Positions 38,045 through 48,500 are shown, counted from the stretch's first letter. The stretch: 64,000 bases of DNA from JAEUIT01 sp044220875 (GCA_044220875.1 JBGAQH010000008.1:80410-144409), one strand, 5' to 3'. The notes: generated by a model from the letters alone, not told the origin. Program-made: numbers and translations.

Positions 38045-39615
38045 GTCGCCACGCACGCGGCAAGGCCGAGACCAAGCGATCGCCCGGCGTGCGCTGCGCG
38101 ATCTACACCCGCAAGTCGAGCGAAGAGGGCCTCGCGCAGGAGTTCAACTCCCTTGACGCACAGCGCGAAGCCGCCGAGGCGTACATCGCGAGCCAGAAGG
38201 CCGAGGGCTGGATCGCGATCCCCGACCGGTACGACGACGGCGGATTCACGGGCGGCAACATGGAGCGTCCCGGACTGAAGGCGCTCCTCGCGGACATCAG
38301 CGCGGGCAAGGTCGACTGCGTCGTCGTCTACAAGGTCGATCGCCTCAGCCGCTCCCTGATGGATTTCGCCCGAATCATGGGGACCTTCGAGCCGGCCAAC
38401 GTCTCGTTCGTCTCTGTGACGCAGCAGTTCAACACGACCCACTCGATGGGTCGCCTCACCCTCAACATCCTCCTCTCCTTCGCCCAGTTCGAACGCGAGA
38501 TCATCGGCGAGCGCATCCGCGACAAGGTCGCGGCCCAGCGCCGCAAGGGAAAGTGGGCGGGTGGCAAGCCCGTCCTGGGCTACGACGTCGATCGCTCGGG
38601 CCCAAGTCCGAAGCTCGTGGTCAACGCCACCGAGGCGGCTCGCGTGCGCGAGATCTACGAGCTCTACCTCGAGCTTGGGTCGCTCCTTCCCGTAGTCGAG
38701 GAACTGGACGCTCGCGGTTGGCGATTGAAGGCCTGGACCTCGAAGGCCGGAAAGGCCCTCGGCGGCCAGCCGTTCGATCGCGGCAATCTCCACGACCACC
38801 TGACCAACCCGATCTACCTCGGCAAGATCCGCCACCGCGACGAGGTGCATCCCGGCGAGCACGAAGCGATCATCCCCGAGGAGCTCTTCCGTCGGGTGCA
38901 GGGGCAGCTCCAAGCCAATGCCCGGGGCAACAAGAACGACTTCCGCAACCGCTACGGCGCGCTCCTCAAGAGGCTGCTCTTCTGCAAGGCCTGCGGCCGC
39001 GCGATGGTGCACAGCTTCAACGGCAGCAAGCCGCGCGTGCACCGCTACTACGTCTGCTGCGGCGCGATCAAGAAGGGTCGCGGCTCGTGCCCGTCGGGCT
39101 CGCTGCCCGCCGCGGAGATCGAGCGCGCCGTCGTCGACGAGATCCGATGCCTCGGTAGCGACCGCACGATGCTCAACGAGACGCTCCGTGCCGCACGAGG
39201 TCAGGTTGAGGCGATCGTTGAGCGGCTCGACGCGGCGCGCCGCGTCGTCGAGCGAGGGCTTTCTCGCACGCAAGCGGAGCTGCGCCGAGTCCTGACCGGC
39301 GATGGTTCGCGCGCCTCCGCGACCGTCGTCGCGGCGCTCCATGATCAGGCGGCCACGGCGGAGCGGCGCCTGCGCGAGATCGCGGAGGAGGTCGCGGCGC
39401 ACGAGCGCGAGGCGATCGGGCCCCACGAAGCTGCAGCCGCGCTCGGCGGGTTCGACGAGATCTGGCAGGCACTCAGTCCGCGCGAGCAGGTCGATCTGCT
39501 CCGATTCATCGTTGCTCGCGTCGACTACGACGCGAGCGACTCGTCGATCGAAGTGTCGTTGCACGCGGCCGGGATTCGAGCGCTCGCGGCCCGCGAGGCG
39601 GAGGTGGCGGCATGA
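38041..39615 (+). CDS. large serine recombinase (resolvase/integrase family)
   Basis: A 524-residue recombinase that likely integrates and excises the element. The N-terminal resolvase domain has CAIYTRKSSEEG with catalytic Ser26, an AQREAAEAYIA helix, VDCVVVYKVDRLSRSLMDF and the Arg-containing LLSFAQFEREIIGERIRDK. The recombinase domain (GKPVLGYDVD, ARVREIYELYLELGSLLPVV) and a zinc ribbon (LLFCKACGRAMVHSFNG, then YYVCCGAIKKGRGSCPSG) follow, with a C-terminal coiled coil. All large serine integrase parts are present and intact. It overlaps genes on both sides by 4 bases. Confidence 0.95.
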   Translation: MSRHARGKAETKRSPGVRCAIYTRKSSEEGLAQEFNSLDAQREAAEAYIASQKAEGWIAIPDRYDDGGFTGGNMERPGLKALLADISAGKVDCVVVYKVDRLSRSLMDFARIMGTFEPANVSFVSVTQQFNTTHSMGRLTLNILLSFAQFEREIIGERIRDKVAAQRRKGKWAGGKPVLGYDVDRSGPSPKLVVNATEAARVREIYELYLELGSLLPVVEELDARGWRLKAWTSKAGKALGGQPFDRGNLHDHLTNPIYLGKIRHRDEVHPGEHEAIIPEELFRRVQGQLQANARGNKNDFRNRYGALLKRLLFCKACGRAMVHSFNGSKPRVHRYYVCCGAIKKGRGSCPSGSLPAAEIERAVVDEIRCLGSDRTMLNETLRAARGQVEAIVERLDAARRVVERGLSRTQAELRRVLTGDGSRASATVVAALHDQAATAERRLREIAEEVAAHEREAIGPHEAAAALGGFDEIWQALSPREQVDLLRFIVARVDYDASDSSIEVSLHAAGIRALAAREAEVAA

Positions 39616-40067
39616 TCACGGTGAAGCGGAAGATCCAGTTTGCCCGCGACGCCACGGGGCGGAAGCGGATGGTCACACGACGTCGGCCTTCCGACGAGGC
39701 AGTGCCCGGACGGGTGCCTCGGATCGCTCGACTCATGGCGCTTGCCCATCGGTTCGATCGCCTCATCAGAGATGGCACCGTTGCCGATCAGTCGGAATTG
39801 GCGCGGCTCGCCTGCGTGACCCAGCCGCGGATGACGCAGATCATGAACTTGCTCCACCTTTCACCCGAGATTCAGGAAGCCGTGCTGCTTCTGCCACCGA
39901 CGCGCCGGGGGCGAGCCTCAATCACCGAACGTGACATCAGACCAATCGCGGCAGTGGCATTGTGGGAGATGCAGCGTACTGCGTGGCACGCGCTGAACTC
40001 GGTGACCCTCAACACTAACGAGTCAACGCACTCCGATCCAATGCGAGGCGCCGTCCGGAGTCAGTGA
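39612..40067 (+). CDS. helix-turn-helix protein of the recombinase cassette
   Basis: A 151-residue basic protein. A helix-turn-helix is visible at QSELARLACVTQPRMTQIMN, followed by LLHLSPEIQEAVLLLPPT, which resembles ParB-type HTH segments. Start ATG 39612 overlaps the recombinase stop by 4 bases. A role as a directionality or copy-number regulator of the cassette is inferred from its location. The 3' end overlaps, on the opposite strand, the last 53 bases of the winged-helix gene of the defence operon. Confidence 0.75.
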   Translation: MITVKRKIQFARDATGRKRMVTRRRPSDEAVPGRVPRIARLMALAHRFDRLIRDGTVADQSELARLACVTQPRMTQIMNLLHLSPEIQEAVLLLPPTRRGRASITERDIRPIAAVALWEMQRTAWHALNSVTLNTNESTHSDPMRGAVRSQ

Positions 40068-40604
40068 TCTCCCAAACTCCGCGGGGGGAATCGGGCTTCA
40101 GCAGTCCGTCTCGCACCATCATGTTGCGCGCCCACTGGGCCGTGTTCCGCCACCTCAGGTTCTTCGCATCCGATGCCAACGGATCGAAATCAACATCCTT
40201 GAGGACCGGCTTCATGAGCTTCCCGAGTCGCTCGAGCACCTCCGCAGCCTTGCCGGAGCCGCCGACGTCGATTAGCACCTGAAGCAGCGGCAACACGAAT
40301 GCCTTGTCGGGGGTCCGCACCCCCGGCGGAGTCGTCCGAGATTCCGGCGCTCTGCCTTCGTTGCCTCATCCTCCTGCTGCTCGCTCAGCGCGGCGATCTC
40401 GTCCCATTCGCGACGGAGCGCGGCGACTTTGTCGCGGAACGCTGTCAGTGATGCCGCTCGCTCCAGGGAGGACTTCGCCCGTTCGTAATCGCGGCCTTCG
40501 AATGACCGAGCACCGACTCCGTTCACGAAGTCAATCTCTGCTTCGACCGCTTCCAGAAGGATCTCAAAGGTGGATGCTGCGTCCTGTTGGTGGGTTTCGA
40601 TCAA
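40015..40604 (-). pseudogene. frameshifted winged-helix (Mrr-N-like) gene, last gene of the defence operon
   Basis: Two overlapping minus-strand frames form one protein. The first (from TTG 40604 with GAGGAG just upstream) encodes LIETHQQDAASTFEILLEAV and a coiled coil ending RNLGRLRRG. The second continues VRTPDKAFVLPLLQVLID, GGSGKAAEVLERLGKLM, RNTAQWARNMMVRDGLL and SPRGVWEITDSGRRL, a winged-helix domain like the Mrr N-terminal domain. Joining them requires a one-base shift at the run of five G (complement of 40320-40324). It may be a disabled gene, a sequencing error, or programmed frameshifting. Start is 20 bp after the methylase stop. Confidence 0.7.
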
Positions 40605-40623
40605 TGCACTCTCCTCGAAAAGA

Positions 40624-43600
40624 TCACGCGCAGTCTGCGTCCTCACGGGACTCGTCGCGCTCAGTGTCGCGCAGCGACGCGTCATATCCCAAGACAACGT
40701 CCAGTTCCCTGTTGGTCAGTCCATATAGCACCGCCAGCTGACCGTCGATCTGGTCGATCAGCGGTCGGGACTTCGAACAGAAGAACTCGGCGTATTGAAT
40801 TGCATCGCCAGCTCGCGTGGCAATGGTCTTCCGCACCGCATTGCGATCGAGGTCGGACTGCAGTTCACGTCCGAGCCTCGCCAGTGTGGAGTCGTCGAGG
40901 AACGCTGACGGGATAGGAAACGCACCCACCACGGTGTCGCTCAGGTGAAAACAGTCGCTAAATGTCACGTAGAACAAGTAAAACAGCGAACTGTTCATCA
41001 CCGCGCTCGCCGCGTGAGCGCGATCGATGCTGTCAAAGTGAATGGAGCGGCCGTGTGCGGGCGCGCCCTTCGCACCGTTCTTGCGATAGTACGGAACGCC
41101 GACAGTCGCCTTGACCCAGTACTGCGTGGCCTCCTGGTAGAACACGAACGGCGCATCGGGCCGCTTGGCCGTCGCATGCCCGAGACCGAAGGGCGAGGCC
41201 TTTGCGAGCAACCCAAGCAGGTGGACGTGCTCGGCATTCGCGATCTTTGGGAAACAGTCAATGGGCCAAGGGGCGGTCGGCACGGCGACGAATCGCAACG
41301 TGGCGAACAGGTTGCCTCGCGCAGCTGTCGGCCAGCGTTGATACCGGGTTACGGCGACCTCCCGGCACTCACCGATGCCGCTGCGCCGTGCCAAGAAGAT
41401 GGTTGCGCGGCAGTGCTGCAGACCGTCGAAGAGCTTTCCAGGGCGATCGTCAAACGCCGCTATCCAGAGGTCACCGCTCATGTTCACGAGCGCTTTCCTC
41501 ACCACTTTCATTCGACTTGAGCTGACAAGGGGCAGCTGGACGATGAAACTCATGCGGCCGCCATCTGTCTGAAGCGAGAGGCAGCGCTCAGTGCACATGC
41601 CATGCAGATTTCCGCATCGTTCGGTTGTAAGTCCCCTCACCTGATACGTCTTCCGGACCTTGGCATACTCAATCCACGGCGGATTCCCGATGATCACGTC
41701 GAAGCCACCGCGTGACATGATGCCGTAGAAATGCACCAACCAGTGGAACGGTTGGTGACACTGAAGCCATGCGTTGAACTTGGTCGGCTTGTCAGGATCG
41801 ACTCCGTACTCCGATGCGAGATATCCATTCAGCTCTCCGTCAAGCGCTCGAAGCCGCTCGCGCACTAGTCGCTTGCCCTCGGCAAGATCTCGCTGCTCGA
41901 CGTTGCGGCGCGTCTGCATCGCTCGGAACTCTCGGAAGGTGTCGGCGGCCTCGGCGGCTTGCTTCTCAATGCGCGCAAGGTCGCTGCCGAAGTCGAATCG
42001 TCCCTCCATCGACGCTCGAACCGCATCCAGCGTTGTGAATCCGACGAGCGTATTGCCGGCGCGGATGTTGAAGTCAATATCAGGGAGCGGCTCGATCTTC
42101 TCAATGCCGCCAACACCCTCATCGACCTGCGCGACGAGCTTGAGAAAGAGCCGGAGCTTGCAGATCTCGCAGGCCTCTTCCATGATGTCGACGCCGTAGA
42201 GGTTGTTGACGATGATCGATTTGAGGATGTAGTAGCGCTGGTTCGGGTGCACAGCGACCTGCGCCAGCGTCGCCTTGAAATCGGCGAACTTCCGAAGATC
42301 GACGTTGTCGCCCGCGGCCTTTGCGCGATCGAGATCCTCCAAGAACGATTCCATGCGATCGAGGCACGCGTCGTAGAGCGGTTCGAGGATGTTGAGCGCG
42401 GCAAACAGAAACGCGCCCGAGCCACAGGTAGGATCGAGCACGGCTAGACCGGGCTCGTGTTGCTCAACCGACGTCGTCGAGACGTTGCCGACGAGGCAGC
42501 GCCACACGGCGCGAAGCAACTCGGGCCCCTCGCAGCGGTCGATCACGTCCTCGACAAACTGACGAATATCGAGATTGAGTGTTACGAGATCGTTGACGGT
42601 GGTGACTTCGCCCGCGGCCAACGCGCGACGCAACTCAAGGCAGCGCTCGCGTCGCGCAACATGCTCGCGCCAGGTTTCTGTAGGTAGCCCGTACGGTGCC
42701 GGAGCGGCCTTGTTCCACGCTCCTCGCTTGGCGACATCGGTGGTTCCCGCCTCGATCTCCTTCGGAAGCGGAATGATCTCTCCCTTCTCGTCGACGACAC
42801 CGTGCCGCACCGGCTCGTAGATGTAGGCATCCGGATCATGCCGAAGCAGCCGCCATACGGAGGCAGTCGAGTCGGGTGCGAATGCGATGGCGCAATCCCT
42901 CGCTGCCCGATCGAGAACGAATGGAAGAATCGTGTTCTGGGAGATGTACCCGGTAATGTCCTCCTTCGTGTAGTACGCGCCCATCTGCTTCTGGTTGATG
43001 TACTTCTCGAAGATGTAGCCGAGTACGTCGGGGTTAATCTCATTACTCTCGTGGAGCGGGCGCTCATCGAGGTGCCACCGGAACTCGTCGAAGAAGGCGA
43101 ACAGTCGCTCGAACGCATCGTCCGGAATCTGGATTTCGGGATACGTGCGCTCGAGTTCGTGAACGTCGAACAGGCCGCCGTTGAGGTATGGAATGCGGCC
43201 CACTAGCGCGTCAAGCGACTTCTCGCGACTGGAACGCTTCTGACCGAGGCCCTCGTGGAACAGGCGAAGCAGGAAGTGGCGGTAGAAGGACCAGAACTGA
43301 TCCTTGCCCTTGCTCTGCTGGAGCCTCGCGAGGCGATTGCGCAGGTAGTCATGGTCGCCGTCGAGCAGGCCCTTCTTCTGGATGAAGTAGCAGAACATCA
43401 GGCGATTCAGCATCACCGAGGCGTACCACTCCCGGTCTGCGACGCCCCTGATCCCCTCAATGAAGCCATGGAACGCCTCGTGCTCGGCCTGGAAGCGCTC
43501 ATAGAAGCGCTTCGTAACCCTCTCGACATCGAACGCCGCACCCGCGCGAGTCGTGACGTCGGGGAGAGTGAGCTTCTCCTCTTCAGCGAGAGAGAAGACG

Positions 43601-44004
43601 ATGCTCGGGAGGACACGCTCGAGCAGTGTTCCGCTGAGCTGGCCCTTGCGCCAGCGGTACACGCGGAATCGGGTCGGCCGCCCCTTGGTCCGCCGTACCC
43701 AAAGCCAGGCCTGCTCGGACTTTCCGTCACTGAAGATGATGATGTGCTCGCGAGAGATCTTGGTCACTTCGCGATCTACTACTGCGCGAGTTTGAGAATC
43801 TGGGATGCGGCCTCGCTCGTCAGGCTCGGCGACGTATGCAGCGAATCCGCGCTTTTGGGCGAAGCCACGAAGGCGAACGGTGCCCGCCTTGGTCGCGACC
43901 GTCACTGACGCGTTGTGCCGGTCCCAGCCGAGGCACTCAATGAAAAGGGCATCCAGATTGCATCGGTCGAGCAATTGGCGGCACTTGGCGTAGTCAAGAC
44001 TCAT
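40624..44004 (-). CDS. Eco57I-type restriction-modification adenine methylase
   Basis: A 1126-residue protein. Residues 1-160 form an N-terminal domain (LFIECLGWDR, FAQKRGFAAYVAE, REHIIIFSDGKSEQAWLW, SLAEEEKLTLPDV) that recurs in the adjacent sigma factor. A helical region with SVMLNRLMFCYFIQKKGLLDG and GAYYTKEDI follows. The N6-adenine methyltransferase core has motif I DPTCGSGAFL (524-533), NLYGVDI and motif IV NPPW (774-777). The C-terminal ~300 residues are target-recognition-like. This layout matches methylases paired with PLD-helicase proteins in restriction operons; which protein cuts DNA is unknown. Start ATG 44004 overlaps the sigma gene stop by 11 bases. Confidence 0.88.
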   Translation of the reverse strand: MSLDYAKCRQLLDRCNLDALFIECLGWDRHNASVTVATKAGTVRLRGFAQKRGFAAYVAEPDERGRIPDSQTRAVVDREVTKISREHIIIFSDGKSEQAWLWVRRTKGRPTRFRVYRWRKGQLSGTLLERVLPSIVFSLAEEEKLTLPDVTTRAGAAFDVERVTKRFYERFQAEHEAFHGFIEGIRGVADREWYASVMLNRLMFCYFIQKKGLLDGDHDYLRNRLARLQQSKGKDQFWSFYRHFLLRLFHEGLGQKRSSREKSLDALVGRIPYLNGGLFDVHELERTYPEIQIPDDAFERLFAFFDEFRWHLDERPLHESNEINPDVLGYIFEKYINQKQMGAYYTKEDITGYISQNTILPFVLDRAARDCAIAFAPDSTASVWRLLRHDPDAYIYEPVRHGVVDEKGEIIPLPKEIEAGTTDVAKRGAWNKAAPAPYGLPTETWREHVARRERCLELRRALAAGEVTTVNDLVTLNLDIRQFVEDVIDRCEGPELLRAVWRCLVGNVSTTSVEQHEPGLAVLDPTCGSGAFLFAALNILEPLYDACLDRMESFLEDLDRAKAAGDNVDLRKFADFKATLAQVAVHPNQRYYILKSIIVNNLYGVDIMEEACEICKLRLFLKLVAQVDEGVGGIEKIEPLPDIDFNIRAGNTLVGFTTLDAVRASMEGRFDFGSDLARIEKQAAEAADTFREFRAMQTRRNVEQRDLAEGKRLVRERLRALDGELNGYLASEYGVDPDKPTKFNAWLQCHQPFHWLVHFYGIMSRGGFDVIIGNPPWIEYAKVRKTYQVRGLTTERCGNLHGMCTERCLSLQTDGGRMSFIVQLPLVSSSRMKVVRKALVNMSGDLWIAAFDDRPGKLFDGLQHCRATIFLARRSGIGECREVAVTRYQRWPTAARGNLFATLRFVAVPTAPWPIDCFPKIANAEHVHLLGLLAKASPFGLGHATAKRPDAPFVFYQEATQYWVKATVGVPYYRKNGAKGAPAHGRSIHFDSIDRAHAASAVMNSSLFYLFYVTFSDCFHLSDTVVGAFPIPSAFLDDSTLARLGRELQSDLDRNAVRKTIATRAGDAIQYAEFFCSKSRPLIDQIDGQLAVLYGLTNRELDVVLGYDASLRDTERDESREDADCA

Positions 44005-45571
44005 TGGTGACTAGCTCCGATCGCAGGTCGCACATGGAGTCCGCCTGACCGGCGGCCGATGGTTGTCCAAAGGGGAGGGGAAAGTAGAGGGTGCTCCGGC
44101 CGGAGCCAATCTGTCGAATCCTGCCGGCGGCGACGAGCGCCCGCAATGCTGCCTTGCGCTCGCGGGTCGGGAGGCCACACTCGGAGCTCACCAGTGCAGC
44201 AGGTAGACCGGATGGGTGCTGGTCGATGATGGCGAGCAGCCGTTCCTGTGCTCGCGTCAACTCCTTCAAGTCCTCTGTCGCGTCGCATGGCGTGGATCGC
44301 GTTGCCCTCGCCATGGGCAGAAGTCCTAGACGATGTGCCAGATCGGCTTGCAGGCGTCGCTCGATCTCGGCTTGAAGCTGTCGGATTCGTTCACGTGTCA
44401 GCGCGAATGCGACGCCAATCTGCTCGAGCGTCTGGGGTTCGCAGTCGATGCCATAGCGGAGCCTGATCAACAGCGCATCCTTTGGATCTAGCGCATCCAC
44501 TGCCTTGCGGACGACTCGTGCGGTATCGATGTCAGCGGCGACTGCGAAGGCATCGCCGTCGCCCGGCAACTGAAGCGCGGCACGGAATGCTGGCGCGGCG
44601 CGATCGGAGAGCGACGTCACATTCGTTGCGAGGTTGTATCGTCGCAACGCCCGCCAGGCCCTAGGGTGTGACCTCGCCGAATCGCGTAAGAGCTCGATCG
44701 CCGCGTCGTGATCGGCATCCAGCTGACTTAGCCTGCGTCTCAAATCGCGGCAGCGTCGTGCAGCGCATCCCGGAACACGGATCAGGCGGCCGACCTCAGG
44801 GCCGAATCGCTGGCAAGCCTGACGAATCCAGTAGCTCGCGTAGGTGGCAAACTGAACACCGCGGTCTCTATCAAATCGCCTCGCAGCCTGCATGAGCCCG
44901 ATCGCAGCAATCTGCTCTGCGTCCTCATCCTCGTGATAGCTGAAGTAGCGACCCCACTTCTTCGCGCCCCATTGCGCAAGGGGGAGGTGGAACTCGACGA
45001 ACCGATGAAACGCTGCGTCTCCTCCGTTAGCCATCGCAAGTGCGAGGCGATCGCTCCGCTCCGCATACCAGGGTTTCTTGGCGAAGAGATCGAGCGTGGC
45101 GTCAAGATCGAGCGCCTTGCGCACCCGGTCTAGCGCGTCGAGCAGCGTGACCTTTTCCTCCTCCGCAAGCGTGAAGCGAAGGATCCCCAACCGGGCGACC
45201 AAGTCCTCGGGAGGGCTCGATGAGAAGAACGGGTGTTCACGATGGCGCACCCGGCGACCGCCCGGCAGGTGTACCGCCCATTCCCACACCTGCTTCCGCG
45301 GTTCCTCGCAGGAGAAGATCACTATGTGCTCGTGTGCGACCCGGAGTAGCTGCCGCTGAAGAGTGCGCAGTCGAGACCGATTCAGCATCGTGTATCGATC
45401 CGCGCGACAATGAAATACCTGGAATCCACGCTTGTGTGCGATCGTGTCGAACCAGAATTCAACGCCGTCTGCCGTTGCTGCTGTCAGTCCTTGGGCGCGG
45501 TCCCATCCAAGCCGCTCCACGAAAAGCGTGCGGAACTCGTGTGCGCCAAGATGGGCGACGATCGGATCCAT
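43994..45571 (-). CDS. sigma-70 factor fused to a restriction-modification-type N-terminal domain
   Basis: A 525-residue protein with three parts. Residues 12-155 (LFVERLGWDR, IAHKRGFQVFHC, HEHIVIFSCEEPRKQVWEW, LRFTLAEEEKVTLLDALDRV) align with the N-terminus of the neighbouring methylase. Residues 185-268 are sigma region 2 (GLMQAARRFDRDRGVQFATY, ASYWIRQACQRFGPEVGRL, IRVP) and 358-408 region 4 (LLIRLRYGIDCEPQTLEQIG, LTRERIRQLQAEIERRL). Residues 438-500 form a winged helix (LLAIIDQHPSGLPAALVSSE). Trp is kept at the second melting position, but the base-specific Thr of region 2.4 is Gln. It lies between helicase and methylase genes with 8 bp and overlapping junctions. Function is inferred to be RNA polymerase redirection. 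Confidence 0.88.
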   Translation of the reverse strand: MDPIVAHLGAHEFRTLFVERLGWDRAQGLTAATADGVEFWFDTIAHKRGFQVFHCRADRYTMLNRSRLRTLQRQLLRVAHEHIVIFSCEEPRKQVWEWAVHLPGGRRVRHREHPFFSSSPPEDLVARLGILRFTLAEEEKVTLLDALDRVRKALDLDATLDLFAKKPWYAERSDRLALAMANGGDAAFHRFVEFHLPLAQWGAKKWGRYFSYHEDEDAEQIAAIGLMQAARRFDRDRGVQFATYASYWIRQACQRFGPEVGRLIRVPGCAARRCRDLRRRLSQLDADHDAAIELLRDSARSHPRAWRALRRYNLATNVTSLSDRAAPAFRAALQLPGDGDAFAVAADIDTARVVRKAVDALDPKDALLIRLRYGIDCEPQTLEQIGVAFALTRERIRQLQAEIERRLQADLAHRLGLLPMARATRSTPCDATEDLKELTRAQERLLAIIDQHPSGLPAALVSSECGLPTRERKAALRALVAAGRIRQIGSGRSTLYFPLPFGQPSAAGQADSMCDLRSELVTNES

Positions 45572-45578
45572 GAGGGCG

Positions 45579-48500
45579 CTACCGGCTCTTGAGTCCGAGC
45601 GAACAGATAACGCGTGGCTCTGTGGCGGAGGAATCCCGCTCCTCGACGCAAAGCTTCGCCTCGTCGCGTAGCGATGTAACAAGCTGGACCAGCATCTCGT
45701 CCGTGAGGCCGATGCGAAGCTGCCTATTCAGGATGTCCTTTGCTGATTCTCTCAGCGGGAAGCGATGGATATCCTGAATCGCGCGGTTCAGCGCATCCGT
45801 TGCGAACAGCGTGCCGCGTACGCGCTCGGCGTAACTCTTGAGCCGCTCATAGACGCGAAAGCGAGCCCCCGACGGTCGCCCGAGCTGCCCGCCAATCTGC
45901 CGTTCTTCGTCGCCGATCAGCTTCACTCCCGCGTGAACAGAGGCGTGGTGCCACGGAGCCCGCTCGACGGCTGGCGTGTCCGGCGCGCATTCGGCGGCCT
46001 TCAGAATCTGAAGCTGTGACTCGGTGATACTCGCTCCGGTCGAATCAACCCAAGCTAGCGCGTCGGTGTCGTCACCCAACTGGGCGTACACGAGAACACC
46101 CTCTGGTCGCTCCGCTGTGGGCGAATATGCCTTGGCTGAATACACAACGTCGGGCATCTCGGTGATGGTCTTCTGCAACGTGGCGTCACCATCAATCGCG
46201 TTCTTCCAGATCTGGAAGGCGTACGAGGCGAGGTCGATCTCGCTGTCCTCCTCTCCATCAAGAATGCCCGACTTCTCGTTGTAGAGGTCGACGAACAGTT
46301 GCTGGTTGGTGTCATCCTCGAAGAACGACTCGTCGGTCCCGACCACTTCGGCATTCTCGCGGAGCCGTTGGCGGACGCGCGCCCGAAGATTGATGATCCG
46401 CTCCACGCCGTCGGCGGGCATGAACGAGTAGCAGCGGATCGTGTCGGCCCTTTGGCCGATGCGGTCGACGCGACCAGCACGCTGCACGAGCCGGATGATC
46501 GCCCACGGCAGATCGAAGTTGACGACGACCGCGCAGTCCTGCAGGTTCTGGCCCTCGGAGAGGACGTCCGTCGCCAGAAGCACGCGGCTCTGGCTCTCGC
46601 CGTATTTCTCAAGCTTGTCGTTGCTCTCGGGGCTGAATCGCCACGCCTCGGCCGTGGGATTCTCCGTGTCGCCCGTCACCGCAGCCACTCCCCGCGCGCG
46701 CACACGCGTGAGCTCCCGCTCCAAGTAGCGCACGGTGTCGGCGAACTGACTGAAGACTAACACCTTCTCCGTCGGGTGGCTGTTGAGCACGAGCTCGCGC
46801 AATGCAGCTAGCTTGGCATCAGTGTCCGCGCGCCACTCGCCGCTGATGCCGAGGACGCGAAGCAGGTCGTTGGCGTCCGCGACGAGATCGTCGCCGAGGT
46901 CGGGGATGAACAACTCGGCACGGAGCCACACAAAGCGCGATGCGTAGCGAGCGGCATACTCGTCATATATCTGCTTGGCCGCGGCAAGGAAGTCCACCTC
47001 GGTGCGGCTCGGCATTGCGGGTTGAGTGCCCTCGCGTCGCGCTACCCCGTCCTCCTCGAACAGGTCGAAGCCGCCCGCTCTCGCTTCGGCGTCGATGTCG
47101 ACCACGCGGGAGTCGAAGATGCCGACGTCCTGCGTGCCAATCGGCAACGGGAGGCCGTTTCTGATCGCATAAACGAAGACGAAGTTGCGCAGGATGTGGC
47201 GCTCAACTGACTGCACGAACGCGTGGCCGCTGCTCTCGAGCCGCTTGAACAAGTTTGTCCGGCAGAAGCCCATAAGGCGCTTTCCGGCACGCGAGAGATT
47301 CTGGATGTGCTGCGCTTCCTTCTGTGTCGGCGGCGCGGCTGGCGCGGGCGCGAGGTAGTTCCCCATGCCGTATCGCGGCAGTCGGAGATGATTGATGATG
47401 TCCACCACGCGGGGCGAGAAGAGCCGCGCGTACTGGTCATTCGGGTCCGAGTCGTCAATCCTGAATTTCACCGTCTTCGGGTCACGGATCGGGAAGTACG
47501 ACCGGCGGCCGTCCTCGAACGTCAAGTAGTGACGGTCCCGTGCGGGGTCGAACGTCGCGTAGTTCGCGCGAATGAAGCTGCGAGTCCGGCGCACGAGAAA
47601 CAGTCGCATGAGATCGCGCCAGTCGTCGGCGTAGGCGCTCTTCTCGAAGGCTGGCAGCGAGTGCGGCGAGCACTGGTGACGACGGATGAACTCCGTCTCG
47701 CCGATCTCGCGGATCAGTTTCTCCGGGCGGATGCCGAGCGGCCTGTCCTCCGGGATGAACAGTCGCAGCTGGCTCGATAGGTCGAGGTATGTCTTGTTGT
47801 ACGGGGTGGCGGAAAGCAGGATCGTTTTGCTTTCGTTCTTCCGCAGGTACTCGAGGATCGCGCGGTATCGACTGCCTTCGCGATTGCGCAGGTTGTGGCT
47901 CTCGTCGATCAGGACCACGCGGTAGCGGCGAAGATCTTCAAGCTCACTGACCTTGCTGATCGGGATCACCTTCGCGCGCAGCCGGAACCGCTCCCGATAG
48001 TCCTCCCACATCGGCACGAGGCGCACGGGGCAGATGATGAGAGTCTCGAGGTCATGGTCGTCTTCGAGGATCTTCGCCAAGGCCGTGGCCATGAGCGTCT
48101 TTCCCAGGCCGACGACGTCGCCGATCAGCACTCCGCCGCGCTTCAGCACATGGTGAGCGGCGATCTTCACCGCCGCCACTTGGAACTCGAAGAGCATGTT
48201 CCCGAACTCGCGCGGGATTCGGAACTCGCTCAATCCGGCGCGCGCCTCGCGCGAGAGGTGATAGGCCATCTTGACGTAGATGTGGTACGGCGGGATCGCC
48301 GTCTCGCGCGCCCAGCTCTCGTCGATCACCTTGACGAGGTCGTCGGAGATGTCCACGCAGTAGCTGTCGTTCCAGCGCGCCTCGAACCACGCTGCAAGCT
48401 TCGCGCACGCGTCGTGATCCATGACGTCGACGTTGAGCTCTCCCTGCATGCGCAGCCCGGCGAAGGTCAGGTTGCTGCTGCCGAGGAATCCCACGGCCGG

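Noticed and set aside
37666..39564. Long minus-strand open frame opposite the serine recombinase
   Set aside because: The recombinase on the plus strand has all catalytic and zinc motifs; the antisense frame has none. The same applies to antisense frames at 7892-9388, 53307-54506, 56662-58569 and 58395-60734.
45572..45682. N-terminal extension of the sigma fusion into the helicase gene
   Set aside because: The extra 37 residues lie inside the helicase coding region, are low complexity, and the ATG at 45571 begins the conserved domain 8 bp after the helicase stop.
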